A stretch of DNA of 64,000 nucleotides from Streptomyces mangrovisoli (GTDB taxonomy: Bacteria; Actinomycetota; Actinomycetes; Streptomycetales; Streptomycetaceae): the NCBI RefSeq assembly GCF_000974985.2, contig NZ_LAVA02000035.1, positions 1 through 64,000 on the forward strand. The letters are read 5' to 3'. The notes under the pieces were generated by a model. It saw only the letters and a program-made list of their open reading frames with translations. It did no database searches and was not told the origin of the DNA. Position numbers and translations under genes: made by a program. Shown here piece by piece: positions 8,321-16,061 of the stretch. Position 1 is the stretch's first letter. Every line of letters begins with the position of its first letter.

Positions 8321-9181
8321 TCAGCCGCTGAGCGAGTCCGCCAGCTCGGCGGCCAGTTTCCGCGCGCTGTCCTGCATTTCCGCGCTGTCCGGGACCACTC
8401 CGGCGGTGGCCGGCTGCTCCGCGTACTCGATCGTGACGATCACGTTGGACGTGCGGAACACCACAGTCACCGTGCGCTGTTTGGCCGTCGAACCGGAGCT
8501 CGCGACGGCGTCGTCGAGGTACGCCTCGTCGCCCAGGTCGTCCAGCACGCGGGGCTGGAGGTCGGCCGGGGTCGCGGTGGGGGAGGCGGAGGCCTGCGGG
8601 TCGGCGGAGGAACCGGAGCTCGCGCCGTTCGCGCCGTCCGCCGCCGCCGAGTCGTCCCCCTTGCCCGTGTTGTCCGCCGCGTCCGTGCCGCTCGTGCTCG
8701 CGTCCGCGGCCGGGGTCTCGGAGGGCGCCGGCGCGGGCAGGTCGGCGGCCGTCTCCTTGGTGGCGAACACCTTCTGCGCCTGGTCGTCGTCGCTGACCGA
8801 GCTGTCGTACGACACCACCCGCTCGAAGTCGACCAGCAGATGGTCGGTGGCGTCGGCGGAGTCCACCTTCCAACGGCAGCCGTCCTTGCGGTCGGTGTCG
8901 TAGGTCAGCGTCGCGTCGCCCTGGTACGCCTCGTCGCGCTGGTCGGCGTCGGTGATCTGCTTGATGCCGGGCAGCAGCGCGTCCAGGGTGGAGCGGGAGG
9001 CCGCGCCGCACGCCTCGGGCAGGGTGCGGTACTTGCCCGGCTGGGCCACCGCGGTGGCCGTGCCGGCGTCACCCGGATTGGAGTCGTCGACCGTACTCCC
9101 GCTCCCGGAACTGCCGGAGCAGCCGGCCAGCAGCGCCATGAGGAGGGCGGCGGTGCCAGATACGTACGCCTTCCGCTGCAC
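8321..9181 (-). CDS. DUF3558-type lipoprotein (paralogue)
   Basis: A 286-residue lipoprotein with lipobox MALLAGC near residue 20 and a Ser/Gly-rich tether. The DUF3558 core has LPEACGAASRSTLDALLPG and a second Cys in DGCRW, matching the Cys arrangement of the downstream gene. A Ser/Ala/Asp-rich insertion around 150-200 splits the core. The GTG start is preceded by GAGGAG at good spacing. The two genes lie head to tail, 133 bp apart, as if from a tandem duplication. They diverge from rtcB. Confidence 0.85.
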   Translation of the reverse strand: MQRKAYVSGTAALLMALLAGCSGSSGSGSTVDDSNPGDAGTATAVAQPGKYRTLPEACGAASRSTLDALLPGIKQITDADQRDEAYQGDATLTYDTDRKDGCRWKVDSADATDHLLVDFERVVSYDSSVSDDDQAQKVFATKETAADLPAPAPSETPAADASTSGTDAADNTGKGDDSAAADGANGASSGSSADPQASASPTATPADLQPRVLDDLGDEAYLDDAVASSGSTAKQRTVTVVFRTSNVIVTIEYAEQPATAGVVPDSAEMQDSARKLAAELADSLSG

Positions 9182-9211
9182 GGTCGGGCTCCTCTCGACT
9201 GTGGCCGTAGT

Positions 9212-9233
9212 GCGGGGACATCAGTGTCCCCGC
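9212..9233. promoter_or_regulatory. 22-bp hairpin/operator-like palindrome
   Basis: A perfect 9-bp inverted repeat, GCGGGGACA and TGTCCCCGC, is separated by TCAG. It lies 31 bases upstream of the lipoprotein GTG at 9181 in the region shared with rtcB. It could be an operator or a leader hairpin. No further assignment is possible. Confidence 0.4.
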
Positions 9234-9385
9234 TGGTTATTCGCTTGCCGCACGGGGGCGCCTGCTGGAGACAATGTGTATCGCACGCACTGCCGTGGAT
9301 GCCGGTCCGCTGTCCCATTTCAACGACCTTGGCCCCGCTTTTGCGTTGTGAGGCTTTCATTTGTTTCTGGGGGAATGAGGACGTC

Positions 9386-10579
9386 ATGTCGTATGTCGAG
9401 ATGCCGGGTGCGAAGGTACCCATCCGCATGTGGGCGGACCCGGCCACGGTCGAGGCCGCCGCGATGCAGCAGCTGCACAACGTCTCCACCCTCCCGTGGA
9501 TCGAGGGCCTGGCCGTCATGCCGGACGTGCACTACGGCAAGGGCGCGACGGTCGGCTCGGTCATCGCGATGCGCGGGGCGGTCTGCCCGGCGGCGGTGGG
9601 GGTGGACATCGGGTGCGGGATGTCGGCGGTGCGCACCTCGCTGACCGCGGGCGACCTGCCGGGCGACCTCTCCCGGCTGCGCTCGAAGATCGAGCAGGCC
9701 ATCCCGGTCGGCCGGGGGATGCACGACGACCCGGTGGACCCCTCCGGCTTCCACGGCCTCGCGACCTCCGGGTGGGACGGCTTCTGGGGGCGGTTCGACG
9801 GCGTGGCCGAGGCGGTCAAATTCCGTCAGGAACGGGCCCAGAAGCAGATGGGAACGCTCGGAAGTGGCAACCACTTTGTCGAGATCTGCACGGACACCAC
9901 CGGTGCCGTCTGGCTGATGCTGCACTCCGGTTCCCGGAACATCGGCAAGGAGCTCGCCGAGTTCCACATCGGCGTGGCGCAGGGACTCCCGCACAACCAG
10001 GGCCTGGTCGACCGCGACCTCGCCGTCTTCGTCGCGGACACCCCGCAGATGGCGGCGTACCGCAACGACCTGTTCTGGGCGCAGGAGTACGCGAAGTACA
10101 ACCGCACGCTGATGATGGCGCTGCTGAAGGACGTCGTCCGCAAGGAGTTCAAGAAGGCGAAGCCGACCTTCGAGCCGGAGATCTCCTGCCACCACAACTA
10201 CGTGGCGGAGGAGCGGTACGACGGCATGGAGCTGCTGGTCACCCGCAAGGGCGCGATCCGTGCGGGCTCCGGTGACTTCGGGATCATCCCCGGCTCCATG
10301 GGCACGGGTTCGTACATCGTCAAGGGCCTCGGGAACGACAAGTCCTTCAACTCGGCGTCGCACGGCGCCGGGCGGCGCATGAGCCGCAACGCGGCCAAGC
10401 GGCGGTTCTCCACGAAGGACCTGGAGGAGCAGACGCGGGGCGTGGAGTGCCGTAAGGACTCCGGTGTCGTGGACGAGATCCCGGGTGCCTACAAGCCGAT
10501 CGAGCAGGTCATCGACCAGCAGCGGGACCTCGTCCAGGTGGTGGCGAAGCTCAAGCAGGTGGTGTGCGTGAAGGGCTGA
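9386..10579 (+). CDS. rtcB: RtcB-family RNA ligase
   Basis: RtcB joins RNA 2',3'-cyclic phosphate or 3'-phosphate ends to 5'-OH ends with GTP and manganese, in RNA repair. The 397-residue length is normal. Metal and catalytic motifs are present: DVHYGKG near 47-53, the metal-binding Cys at 77 in GVDIGCGM, GSGNHF with the conserved Asn-His, HSGSRN, and a late HGAGR carrying the guanylylated His. A GAGGA ribosome-binding site precedes the ATG. No archease or RtcA gene adjoins it. It diverges from the DUF3558 pair and runs into the phosphatase-GNAT gene with only 9 bp between the two stop codons. Confidence 0.95.
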   Translation: MSYVEMPGAKVPIRMWADPATVEAAAMQQLHNVSTLPWIEGLAVMPDVHYGKGATVGSVIAMRGAVCPAAVGVDIGCGMSAVRTSLTAGDLPGDLSRLRSKIEQAIPVGRGMHDDPVDPSGFHGLATSGWDGFWGRFDGVAEAVKFRQERAQKQMGTLGSGNHFVEICTDTTGAVWLMLHSGSRNIGKELAEFHIGVAQGLPHNQGLVDRDLAVFVADTPQMAAYRNDLFWAQEYAKYNRTLMMALLKDVVRKEFKKAKPTFEPEISCHHNYVAEERYDGMELLVTRKGAIRAGSGDFGIIPGSMGTGSYIVKGLGNDKSFNSASHGAGRRMSRNAAKRRFSTKDLEEQTRGVECRKDSGVVDEIPGAYKPIEQVIDQQRDLVQVVAKLKQVVCVKG

Positions 10580-10588
10580 ACGGACGTC

Positions 10589-11851
10589 CTACAGGCGCTT
10601 CTCCAGCAGGGTCACCGCGTACGGGCTGCCCGTGCCGTCGGTCTTGGCGGGTTGTTCGCCGGTCACCGTGTAGCCCGCCGATTCGTAGTAGGCGCGCAGG
10701 CGGGGGTTGGTGGACAGGCAGTCGAGGCGGGCGTACGGGCGGGCCGCGGCCTTGATGCGGGACTCGGCGTGGGCGAGCAGGGCGCGGCCGGTGCCGGGCG
10801 GGGCCGTGTGCGGGGTCGTCATCAGGCGGTGGATGTAGCCGGCCTCCGGCGGGCGGGGGCCCCAGGCCGCCAGGTCCTCCCACCACAACTCGTAGGCGCC
10901 GGCGAGGTGTTCGCCCGCGTGGGCCAGCCACACCTCGCCCTCGCGCAGCCGGGTGCGGAAGTGGGCCTCGTCCTTCTCGCCGGGCTTCCACTGGTCGATG
11001 CCGCGGGCCAGTTGCCACAGGGCCGCGGTGTCGCGCAGTCGGACCAGGCGGCCGGCGTCCGCGTCGGTGGCGGGGCGGTAGGTCAACTCGGGCCAGGAGG
11101 TCGGGGGTTCCTCCAGGAGGTGGGTGCGCAGGGTGTCCGCGAGATGCCCCGCGTCCAGCTCCAGGGCGTCGGCGACATAGCCCTCGACGGAGCCGTAGCG
11201 CGCGGTGAACGCGTCGAGGAACCGGCGCATCACCTCCGCGGGCGCCCGTCCGAAGCCGGGCCAGGTGGGGGCGCGGCCGTCGTGGCGGGTGCTCCAGATG
11301 CCGACGATGGACGCCGTCGTGAGCTCGGTGAGGCTGAAGTCCTCGACGATCGTGGGCTCGTCGACCCCGAGCAGGCCGAGGATCAGCGCGGCGAGCTGGC
11401 CGGTGCGGTCCTTGCCGGAGGCGCAGTGGAACGCCAGCGGCGCGCCGGACTGCGCCGCGTGCGCGACGAGTTCGAGGGCCCGGCGGATCTCCTTGGTGCC
11501 GTCCTCGGCGACCTCCATGTAGCGCTCGGCCAGATAGGGGCCGGGGTCCACGTCGGGGGCGAGCGCGGCCTGGTCGTAGGGCCGGTGCTCGATGCCGAGG
11601 TTGTGGTACGTGAAGGACGGGTGCTCGGGGACGCGGCCGCGGGCCTCGATCTCCCAGGCGTGGCGCAGGTCGATGACCGTGCGCACGCCGAGCGCGAGGA
11701 AGCGGTCCCAGTCCTCGCCGCCCTCGCGCAGCCTGCCCAGGGAGTCGGCGCGGTACAGCAGCCCGGAGCGGACCCGGCGGCCGTCGGCCGTCCGGTAGCC
11801 GCCCAGGTCGCGGAAGTTGTGCAGGCTCTCGAAGCGTATGTGTCTGTTCAC
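10589..11851 (-). CDS. Tyrosine phosphatase-GNAT acetyltransferase fusion
   Basis: A 420-residue two-domain protein. Residues 1 to about 250 are a Tyr-phosphatase-3 / dual-specificity-like phosphatase: NFRDLGGYR near 12-20, VIDLRH at 59-64 and the CX5R loop HCASGKDRTG at 142-151 with nucleophile Cys143. Residues about 257-420 are a GNAT acetyltransferase (LTYRPATDADAGRL, PGTGRALLAHAESRIKA, ending YESAGYTVTGEQ). The phosphatase half resembles actinobacterial PtpB-type proteins that act on phosphotyrosine or phosphoinositides. Both active sites look intact. The fusion implies a substrate or regulatory link that the sequence does not identify. It starts at GTG 11851. Confidence 0.88.
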   Translation of the reverse strand: MNRHIRFESLHNFRDLGGYRTADGRRVRSGLLYRADSLGRLREGGEDWDRFLALGVRTVIDLRHAWEIEARGRVPEHPSFTYHNLGIEHRPYDQAALAPDVDPGPYLAERYMEVAEDGTKEIRRALELVAHAAQSGAPLAFHCASGKDRTGQLAALILGLLGVDEPTIVEDFSLTELTTASIVGIWSTRHDGRAPTWPGFGRAPAEVMRRFLDAFTARYGSVEGYVADALELDAGHLADTLRTHLLEEPPTSWPELTYRPATDADAGRLVRLRDTAALWQLARGIDQWKPGEKDEAHFRTRLREGEVWLAHAGEHLAGAYELWWEDLAAWGPRPPEAGYIHRLMTTPHTAPPGTGRALLAHAESRIKAAARPYARLDCLSTNPRLRAYYESAGYTVTGEQPAKTDGTGSPYAVTLLEKRL

Positions 11852-11959
11852 GGTGGGTGACTCTATGGGGTGAGGCGATCGGGCGCCGTGTCACGAGCGT
11901 CGAACTCCGGCCACGGCGGGGGCGGTTCGGGGTTCAGGGGGGCGTGCCGCGATCCGGTG

Positions 11960-12106
11960 TCACCGGGGCGCGTGCCGGACGGCGTAGATCATCACGAAGG
12001 CCACGATGTGGATGCCGAACAGGAAGTAGCCGAGCCACCACCACATCTGGCGTTCGTCGTGGTGCTCCTCGGCCGGGGGCGGCGGACCGGGTTCCGCGTC
12101 CGCCAT
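11960..12106 (-). CDS. DUF6126-like membrane microprotein (48 aa)
   Basis: A 48-residue protein. It has an acidic, Pro- and His-rich head (PGPPPPAEEHHDERQ), then one hydrophobic helix (residues about 21-43, starting MWWWLGYFLFG) and a basic tail. It resembles the short Streptomyces proteins grouped as DUF6126. Its ATG overlaps the stop of the SDR gene as ATGA, so it is probably translated by coupling. The overlap, the plausible membrane helix and the third-position G/C pattern support a real gene. Function is unknown; it may anchor or partner the SDR, but this is inference. Confidence 0.75.
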   Translation of the reverse strand: MADAEPGPPPPAEEHHDERQMWWWLGYFLFGIHIVAFVMIYAVRHAPR

Positions 12107-12882
12107 CACTGCTCCCGGTGCACCTTGGTGTTGGAGGCCTGGGCGCGCGGCCGGACCACCAGCAGGTCGATGTTGACGTGGCTGGGGCGGGTGACCGCCC
12201 AGGTGATCGTCTCGGCCACGTCGTCCGCGGTGAGCGGCTCGGCGACGCCCGCGTAGACCTTCGCGGCCTTCTCCGTGTCGCCGCCGAAGCGGGTCAGCGC
12301 GAACTCCTCGGTGCGGACCATGCCGGGCGCGACCTCGATGACCCGCACCGGCCGTCCGACGATCTCCAGCCGGAGGGTCTCGGCGAGCACGTGGGCGCCG
12401 TGCTTGGCGGCGACGTAGCCCCCGCCGCCCTCGTAGGTGCCGTGGCCGGCCGTCGAGGACACCACGACCACCGTGCCGTCGCCGCTCGCGTCGAGCTTGG
12501 GCAGCAGCGCCTGGGTGAGGTTGAGGGTGCCGAGGACGTTCGTCTCGTACATGGTGCGCCAGTCGGCCGGGTCGCCGGTGGCCACCGGGTCCGCGCCGAG
12601 CGCGCCGCCCGCGTTGTTCACCAGCACGCCGATGGTCTTGAAGGCGGAGGCGAACTCGTCGACCGCGGCCCGGTCCGTGACGTCCAGCGGGTACGCCGTC
12701 GCCGAGTGGCCCGCCGCGACGAGTTCCTCGGCCAGCGCCTCGATCCGGTCCTTGCGGCGGGCGGTGAGGACGACGCGGTAACCGGCCGCGGCCAGCTGCC
12801 GGGCCGTGGCGGCGCCGATCCCGCTGCTCGCACCGGTGACGACGGCGATGCGGGAGGCGGCGGACGGTGCGGCGGTGGCCAT
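12106..12882 (-). CDS. Short-chain dehydrogenase/reductase
   Basis: A 258-residue classical SDR, an NAD(P)-dependent oxidoreductase. The cofactor motif is TGASSGIG at about 16-23. NNAGG follows near 90, the catalytic Ser lies in VVVVSSTAG and the Tyr-Lys pair in YVAAKHG. Arg residues after TGASSGIG (TARRKDR) favour NADP(H). C-terminal EVAPGMVRTEEF is typical of the family of YdfG/serine-dehydrogenase-like enzymes, but the substrate cannot be read from sequence. A GAGGAG site precedes the ATG at 12882. The gene is coupled to the downstream 48-residue membrane protein. Confidence 0.9.
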   Translation of the reverse strand: MATAAPSAASRIAVVTGASSGIGAATARQLAAAGYRVVLTARRKDRIEALAEELVAAGHSATAYPLDVTDRAAVDEFASAFKTIGVLVNNAGGALGADPVATGDPADWRTMYETNVLGTLNLTQALLPKLDASGDGTVVVVSSTAGHGTYEGGGGYVAAKHGAHVLAETLRLEIVGRPVRVIEVAPGMVRTEEFALTRFGGDTEKAAKVYAGVAEPLTADDVAETITWAVTRPSHVNIDLLVVRPRAQASNTKVHREQ

Positions 12883-12992
12883 GGGGCTGCTCCTCGGGAC
12901 CTCGGACGGCAAGGGTCGGTTCCCGCCCAGGGTAGGTGACGCGTGCGCAGGCGGGGCGGGGTGTCCGGCCGGGCGTCCCGTGCTCGGTCCGG

Positions 12993-13331
12993 TCAGCCGC
13001 CGCCCCGGGGCGCCCACATGATCACGGCCATGCCGGCCAGGCAGATCAGCGCGCCCGTCACGTCCCAGCGGTCCGGGCGGTAGCCGTCGGCGACCATGCC
13101 CCAGGCCAGCGAGCCCGCGACGAAGATGCCGCCGTACGCGGCGAGGATGCGGCCGAAGTGGGCGTCCGGCTGGAAGGTGGCGACGAAGCCGTACGCGCCG
13201 AGGGAGAGGACACCGCCGCAGATCCACAGCCAGCCGCGGTGCTCCCGGAACCCCTGCCAGATCAGCCAGGCGCCCCCGATCTCCAGGAGGGCGGCGAGGA
13301 CGAACAGGGCGGCGGAGCGTACGAGCAGCAT
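12993..13331 (-). CDS. UPF0060 (YnfA-like) small membrane protein
   Basis: A 112-residue protein of four membrane helices matching UPF0060/YnfA: ALLEIGGAWLIWQGFREHRG in the first half and GRILAAYGGIFVAGSLAWG then DVTGALICLAGMAVIMW in the second. The family is related to small multidrug transporters, but no transport function is proven. The ATG lies at 13331. It stands alone on the minus strand between the SDR and MarR genes. Confidence 0.92.
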   Translation of the reverse strand: MLLVRSAALFVLAALLEIGGAWLIWQGFREHRGWLWICGGVLSLGAYGFVATFQPDAHFGRILAAYGGIFVAGSLAWGMVADGYRPDRWDVTGALICLAGMAVIMWAPRGGG

Positions 13332-13453
13332 GGTCGCAGCTTGGCACGGCGGCCCGCGTCACCTGTTGGAGGGCGCCTGCCGGGCCGTATCGGTGGCATA
13401 CCACTCCTGACGGCCGCGCGGCGGACGGCGATGGGCGACGAGAGGGAGCGGCT

Positions 13454-13987
13454 ATGTCCGGAGCGGACCGGGGCGACGGCGACGGCGACGGCGGCTCGGG
13501 CGGCGCGCGGGGCGGGGACGCGCGGGCGCGGCTGCTCGACGAGCTGTCCACCGTCTCGCGCCGCTACATGGCGGCGTACGCCCTGTTCAACCAGGCCGTG
13601 GCCGACCATCTCGGGCTGCACCCCACCGACCTGCAGTGCCTGAACCTGCTGACCCTGGAGGGCGGCCCGGCGACGACGGGCCGGGTCGCCGAGCTGACCG
13701 GGCTGACCACCGGGTCGGCGACCCGGTTGGTGGACCGGCTGGAGCGGGCCGGGTACGTGGTGCGGCAGCGGGACGCGGCGGACCGGCGGCGGGTGTGGGT
13801 GGCGACCGTGCCGGAGCGCGTCGCCGAGCTCGGCCGCGTGTGGGAGCGGCTGGGCGGCGACTGGTACGGCCTCTTCGACGATCTCGACGACGGCGAACTC
13901 GCGCTGATCATCGGGCACATGCGGCGCACGGTGGAGTTCAGCGCGGCGCAGGTGGCCCGGCTGCGGGAGTCGGGGGACGGGGCCTAG
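13454..13987 (+). CDS. MarR-family transcriptional regulator
   Basis: A 177-residue winged-helix regulator. The first 25 residues are a Gly/Asp-rich tail. The DNA-binding core lies at about 45-125, with the recognition helix region TGRVAELTGLTTGSATRLVDRLERAGYV and the wing RQRDAADRRRVWV. Helices at both ends form the dimer interface. It is preceded by a GAGGGAG site. MarR proteins often repress nearby efflux or redox genes; the divergent UPF0060 gene is a candidate target, but I see no clean operator between them. Confidence 0.9.
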   Translation: MSGADRGDGDGDGGSGGARGGDARARLLDELSTVSRRYMAAYALFNQAVADHLGLHPTDLQCLNLLTLEGGPATTGRVAELTGLTTGSATRLVDRLERAGYVVRQRDAADRRRVWVATVPERVAELGRVWERLGGDWYGLFDDLDDGELALIIGHMRRTVEFSAAQVARLRESGDGA

Positions 13988-14102
13988 TTCCAGGGCCGGC
14001 CCAGGGTCTGTCCGGACCTGGCGGTCTGCGGGGGGGGGGCAGGGCCCAGGGCCCGCCTTGGCAGCGGTCCGCGGGGGGACAGGGCCTGGGGCCCGGCTGG
14101 AC
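13988..14102. other. G-rich intergenic stretch with a 10-G run
   Basis: The gap between the convergent MarR and HxlR genes holds a run of ten G (14030-14039) and two imperfect copies of a CGGTCCGCGGGG-type unit. Imperfect inverted repeats could end transcription from both sides. I see no gene here. Confidence 0.5.
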
Positions 14103-14537
14103 CTAGCGGTCCGCGGGGACGGCGGCGGTGCCGTCCGTGTCGCTGTCCGCGTCGTACCGCTCGCGGGCCTCGCGGACCTCGTCGAAGTGGGTCTCCGCCC
14201 ATCGCTTCACGGCTTTCAGCAGGTCGGCGAGGCCCGTGCCGAGCGGGGTCAGCGCGTAGTCGACGCGGACCGGCACGGACGGGGTGACCGTGCGGGTGAC
14301 CAGGCCGTCGCGCTCCAGCGCGCGCAGCGTCTGGGTGAGCATCTTCGGGCTGATGCCGGCGAGCTTGCGGGCGAGGTCGCTGTAGCGCAGGGAGCCGGTC
14401 GACAGCGCCGCGACGGCCAGCCCCACCCACTTGTCGCTGAGCCTGCCGAGCAGCTGGTTGGTGGGGCAGCTGCGGAGAAAGGCGTCGTACTCGACGCGTG
14501 CCTGCTCGCGCCGCTGGGCCGCGGTCATGGTCGGCAT
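14103..14537 (-). CDS. HxlR-family transcriptional regulator
   Basis: A 144-residue winged helix of the HxlR/MarR-like type. An early CPTNQLLGRLSDKW carries the conserved Cys-Pro near the N-terminus, seen in redox- or electrophile-sensing members such as HypR and YodB. The HTH follows (LRYSDLARKLAGISPKMLTQTLRALERDGLV), then the wing (VPVRVDYALTPLG). I chose ATG 14537, which has GGAGGA before it; GTG 14564 is possible. It is divergent from a quinone-oxidoreductase-like gene with a fitting palindrome between them, the usual arrangement for a repressor and its target. Confidence 0.9.
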   Translation of the reverse strand: MPTMTAAQRREQARVEYDAFLRSCPTNQLLGRLSDKWVGLAVAALSTGSLRYSDLARKLAGISPKMLTQTLRALERDGLVTRTVTPSVPVRVDYALTPLGTGLADLLKAVKRWAETHFDEVREARERYDADSDTDGTAAVPADR

Positions 14538-14569
14538 GGGCTTCCTCCGGGGTGAGGTACGCACCTTCA

Positions 14570-14583
14570 GGTAACTACTTACC
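14570..14583. promoter_or_regulatory. Probable HxlR operator
   Basis: The palindrome GGTAA-CTAC-TTACC lies between the divergent HxlR and oxidoreductase genes. Its size and GTAAxTxxxTTAC-like form are typical of HxlR-family sites. It probably serves autorepression and control of the oxidoreductase. The regulator link is inference from position. Confidence 0.6.
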
Positions 14584-14685
14584 GGTGGATAGTAGCTCTC
14601 CTAGGGTTGTCGCTGTCCAGAGGAAAGCGCCTTGAAAAGTGACCAACCGAGGCGAACAACCCACAAGTGATGACGGGGAGTCGAC

Positions 14686-15582
14686 ATGCGTGCTGTCGTG
14701 GTGAAGGCGGCCGGTGGCCCGGAGGCCGTGCAGATCGTGGAGACCGCGCGGCCGGAGCCGGCCGCGGGCCAGGTGCGGATCAAGGTGGCGGCGACCGCGC
14801 TGAACCCGGTGGACGAGGCCGTGCGGGCCGGTTTCTTCGGGCCCGTCGGCGACGGGGCGGGGCTCGGCTGGGACATCGCCGGGACGGTGGACGCCGTCGG
14901 GGCCGGGGCCGGGGCCGTGTGGGGGGTGGGCGACCGGGTGGTCGCGCTGCACCACGGCGCGGTGAAGGCGCTGGGGGCGCACGCCGAGTACGCGGTCGTG
15001 GACGCGAGCGCGGTCGCCGCGGCGCCGGCGTCCGTGGACGCGGCGGCCGCGGCGGCCCTCCCGCTGAACGCGCTCACCGCCGACCAGGCCCTGGACCTGC
15101 TCGGCTTGGAGCGCGGGCGGTCCGTGCTGGTCACGGGTGCCGCGGGAGCGGTCGGAGGGTTCGCCGTCCAGCTGGCCGCGGGGCGGGGCCTGGAGGTGAC
15201 CGGGCTGGCCCGGGAGGCCGACGAGGAGCTCGTACGGTCGCTGGGCGCGGCGCACTTCACCGCGGGGGCCGTGCGGCCCGCGAGCGTGGACGGCGTGCTG
15301 GACGCGGCGGTTCTCGGCGGGGCCGCGCTGGAGTGGGTGCGCGACGGGGGCGTCTACGTCGGTGTCCGGCCGGGGGCGCATCCGGCGGGCGTGCGGGGGA
15401 TACGGACCGCGGCGGTCGGTGTCACGGCCGACGGCGCGCGGCTGGCCGGCCTGGTCCGTCTGGTGGACGAGGGCGCGCTGCGGCTGCGGGTGGCGGAGTC
15501 CTTCCCGCTGGCCGACTCCGCGAAGGCGCATGCGCGGCGGGGGGAGGGTGGGGTGCGGGGGGCTCTGGTCCTCGTCCCCTAG
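14686..15582 (+). CDS. Quinone oxidoreductase-like MDR protein
   Basis: A 298-residue medium-chain dehydrogenase/reductase without zinc ligands, of the quinone oxidoreductase (QOR) group. A GroES-like half (residues 1-110, ALNPVDEAVR) precedes a Rossmann half with the cofactor motif VTGAAGAVGGFAVQLA near 146-161. It probably reduces quinones or enones with NADPH. It diverges from the HxlR regulator across a 148-bp region with a likely operator, so it is probably induced by a reactive electrophile. The start ATG at 14686 is preceded by GGGGAG. A large repeat element begins 74 bp after the stop. Confidence 0.88.
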   Translation: MRAVVVKAAGGPEAVQIVETARPEPAAGQVRIKVAATALNPVDEAVRAGFFGPVGDGAGLGWDIAGTVDAVGAGAGAVWGVGDRVVALHHGAVKALGAHAEYAVVDASAVAAAPASVDAAAAAALPLNALTADQALDLLGLERGRSVLVTGAAGAVGGFAVQLAAGRGLEVTGLAREADEELVRSLGAAHFTAGAVRPASVDGVLDAAVLGGAALEWVRDGGVYVGVRPGAHPAGVRGIRTAAVGVTADGARLAGLVRLVDEGALRLRVAESFPLADSAKAHARRGEGGVRGALVLVP

Positions 15583-15655
15583 CGCGCTTCCGCGGGGCGT
15601 GGCCTTGGTCGGCCGGGGTGTGTCTCGCCCGGGCGAGGGCGGTGGGATCGCCCCC

Positions 15656-15985
15656 GCGGGCCGGTGGGGCTTGTTCGCGCAGTTCCCCGCGCCCCTTCAG
15701 GGCCGGGGGCCCTTCGCGCAGTTCCCCGCGCCCCTGAGGGGCACGGTGGGAGGTCTTGCGCCATCCCCGCGCCCTTGTCGGGAGCCGGTGGGAGGTCTTG
15801 CGCCATCCCCGCGCCCCTGTCGGGAGCCGGTGGGAGGTCTTGCGCCATCCCCGCGCCCCTGTCAGGGGCCGGTGGGGCCCCCTGTGTCATCCGCCCGCTC
15901 CTGTTGGGGCCCGGTGGGGGCCTCGTGGCATCACCGTGCCCCTCAGGGGCGCGGGGAACTGCGCGAACAAGCCCCACCGGCCCGC
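15656..15985. repeat. Composite repeat: 41-bp inverted ends around five 42-bp tandem units
   Basis: Positions 15656-15696 and 15945-15985 are perfect 41-bp inverted copies. Between them lie five consecutive 42-bp units starting at 15745, 15787, 15829, 15871 and 15913, each beginning GGTGGG. The first three are nearly identical and the last two diverge, the fifth merging with the right arm. A second copy of the arm core lies at 15715-15734. No open reading frame of sensible codon use spans it. It fills most of the 479-bp gap between the oxidoreductase and monooxygenase genes. The core (CGCGCAGTTCCCCGCGCCCC) recurs at 43.7 and 49.8 kb. Confidence 0.9.
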
Positions 15986-16027
15986 AGGTGCGGAATAGCT
16001 CGGGGGTGTCACCCGTTCAGAGGTATA

Positions 16028-16041
16028 GTTGAACAATCAAC
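16028..16041. promoter_or_regulatory. Promoter -10 with overlapping inverted repeat
   Basis: GTTGA-ACAA-TCAAC forms a short palindrome 20 bases upstream of the monooxygenase ATG. A good -10 hexamer, TATAGT (16024-16029), overlaps its left edge. A repressor bound here would block the promoter. MarR- or TetR-type control is plausible, but no regulator is assigned. Confidence 0.5.
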
Positions 16042-16061
16042 AACCTGGAGGGTGAACGACC

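Noticed and set aside
15745..15954. Possible CRISPR array
   Set aside because: The 42-bp units abut with no spacers, so they are tandem repeats.
15656..15985. An insertion sequence, judged from the 41-bp inverted ends
   Set aside because: No transposase frame, no target duplication seen, and the inner DNA is just tandem repeats. A non-autonomous element remains possible.
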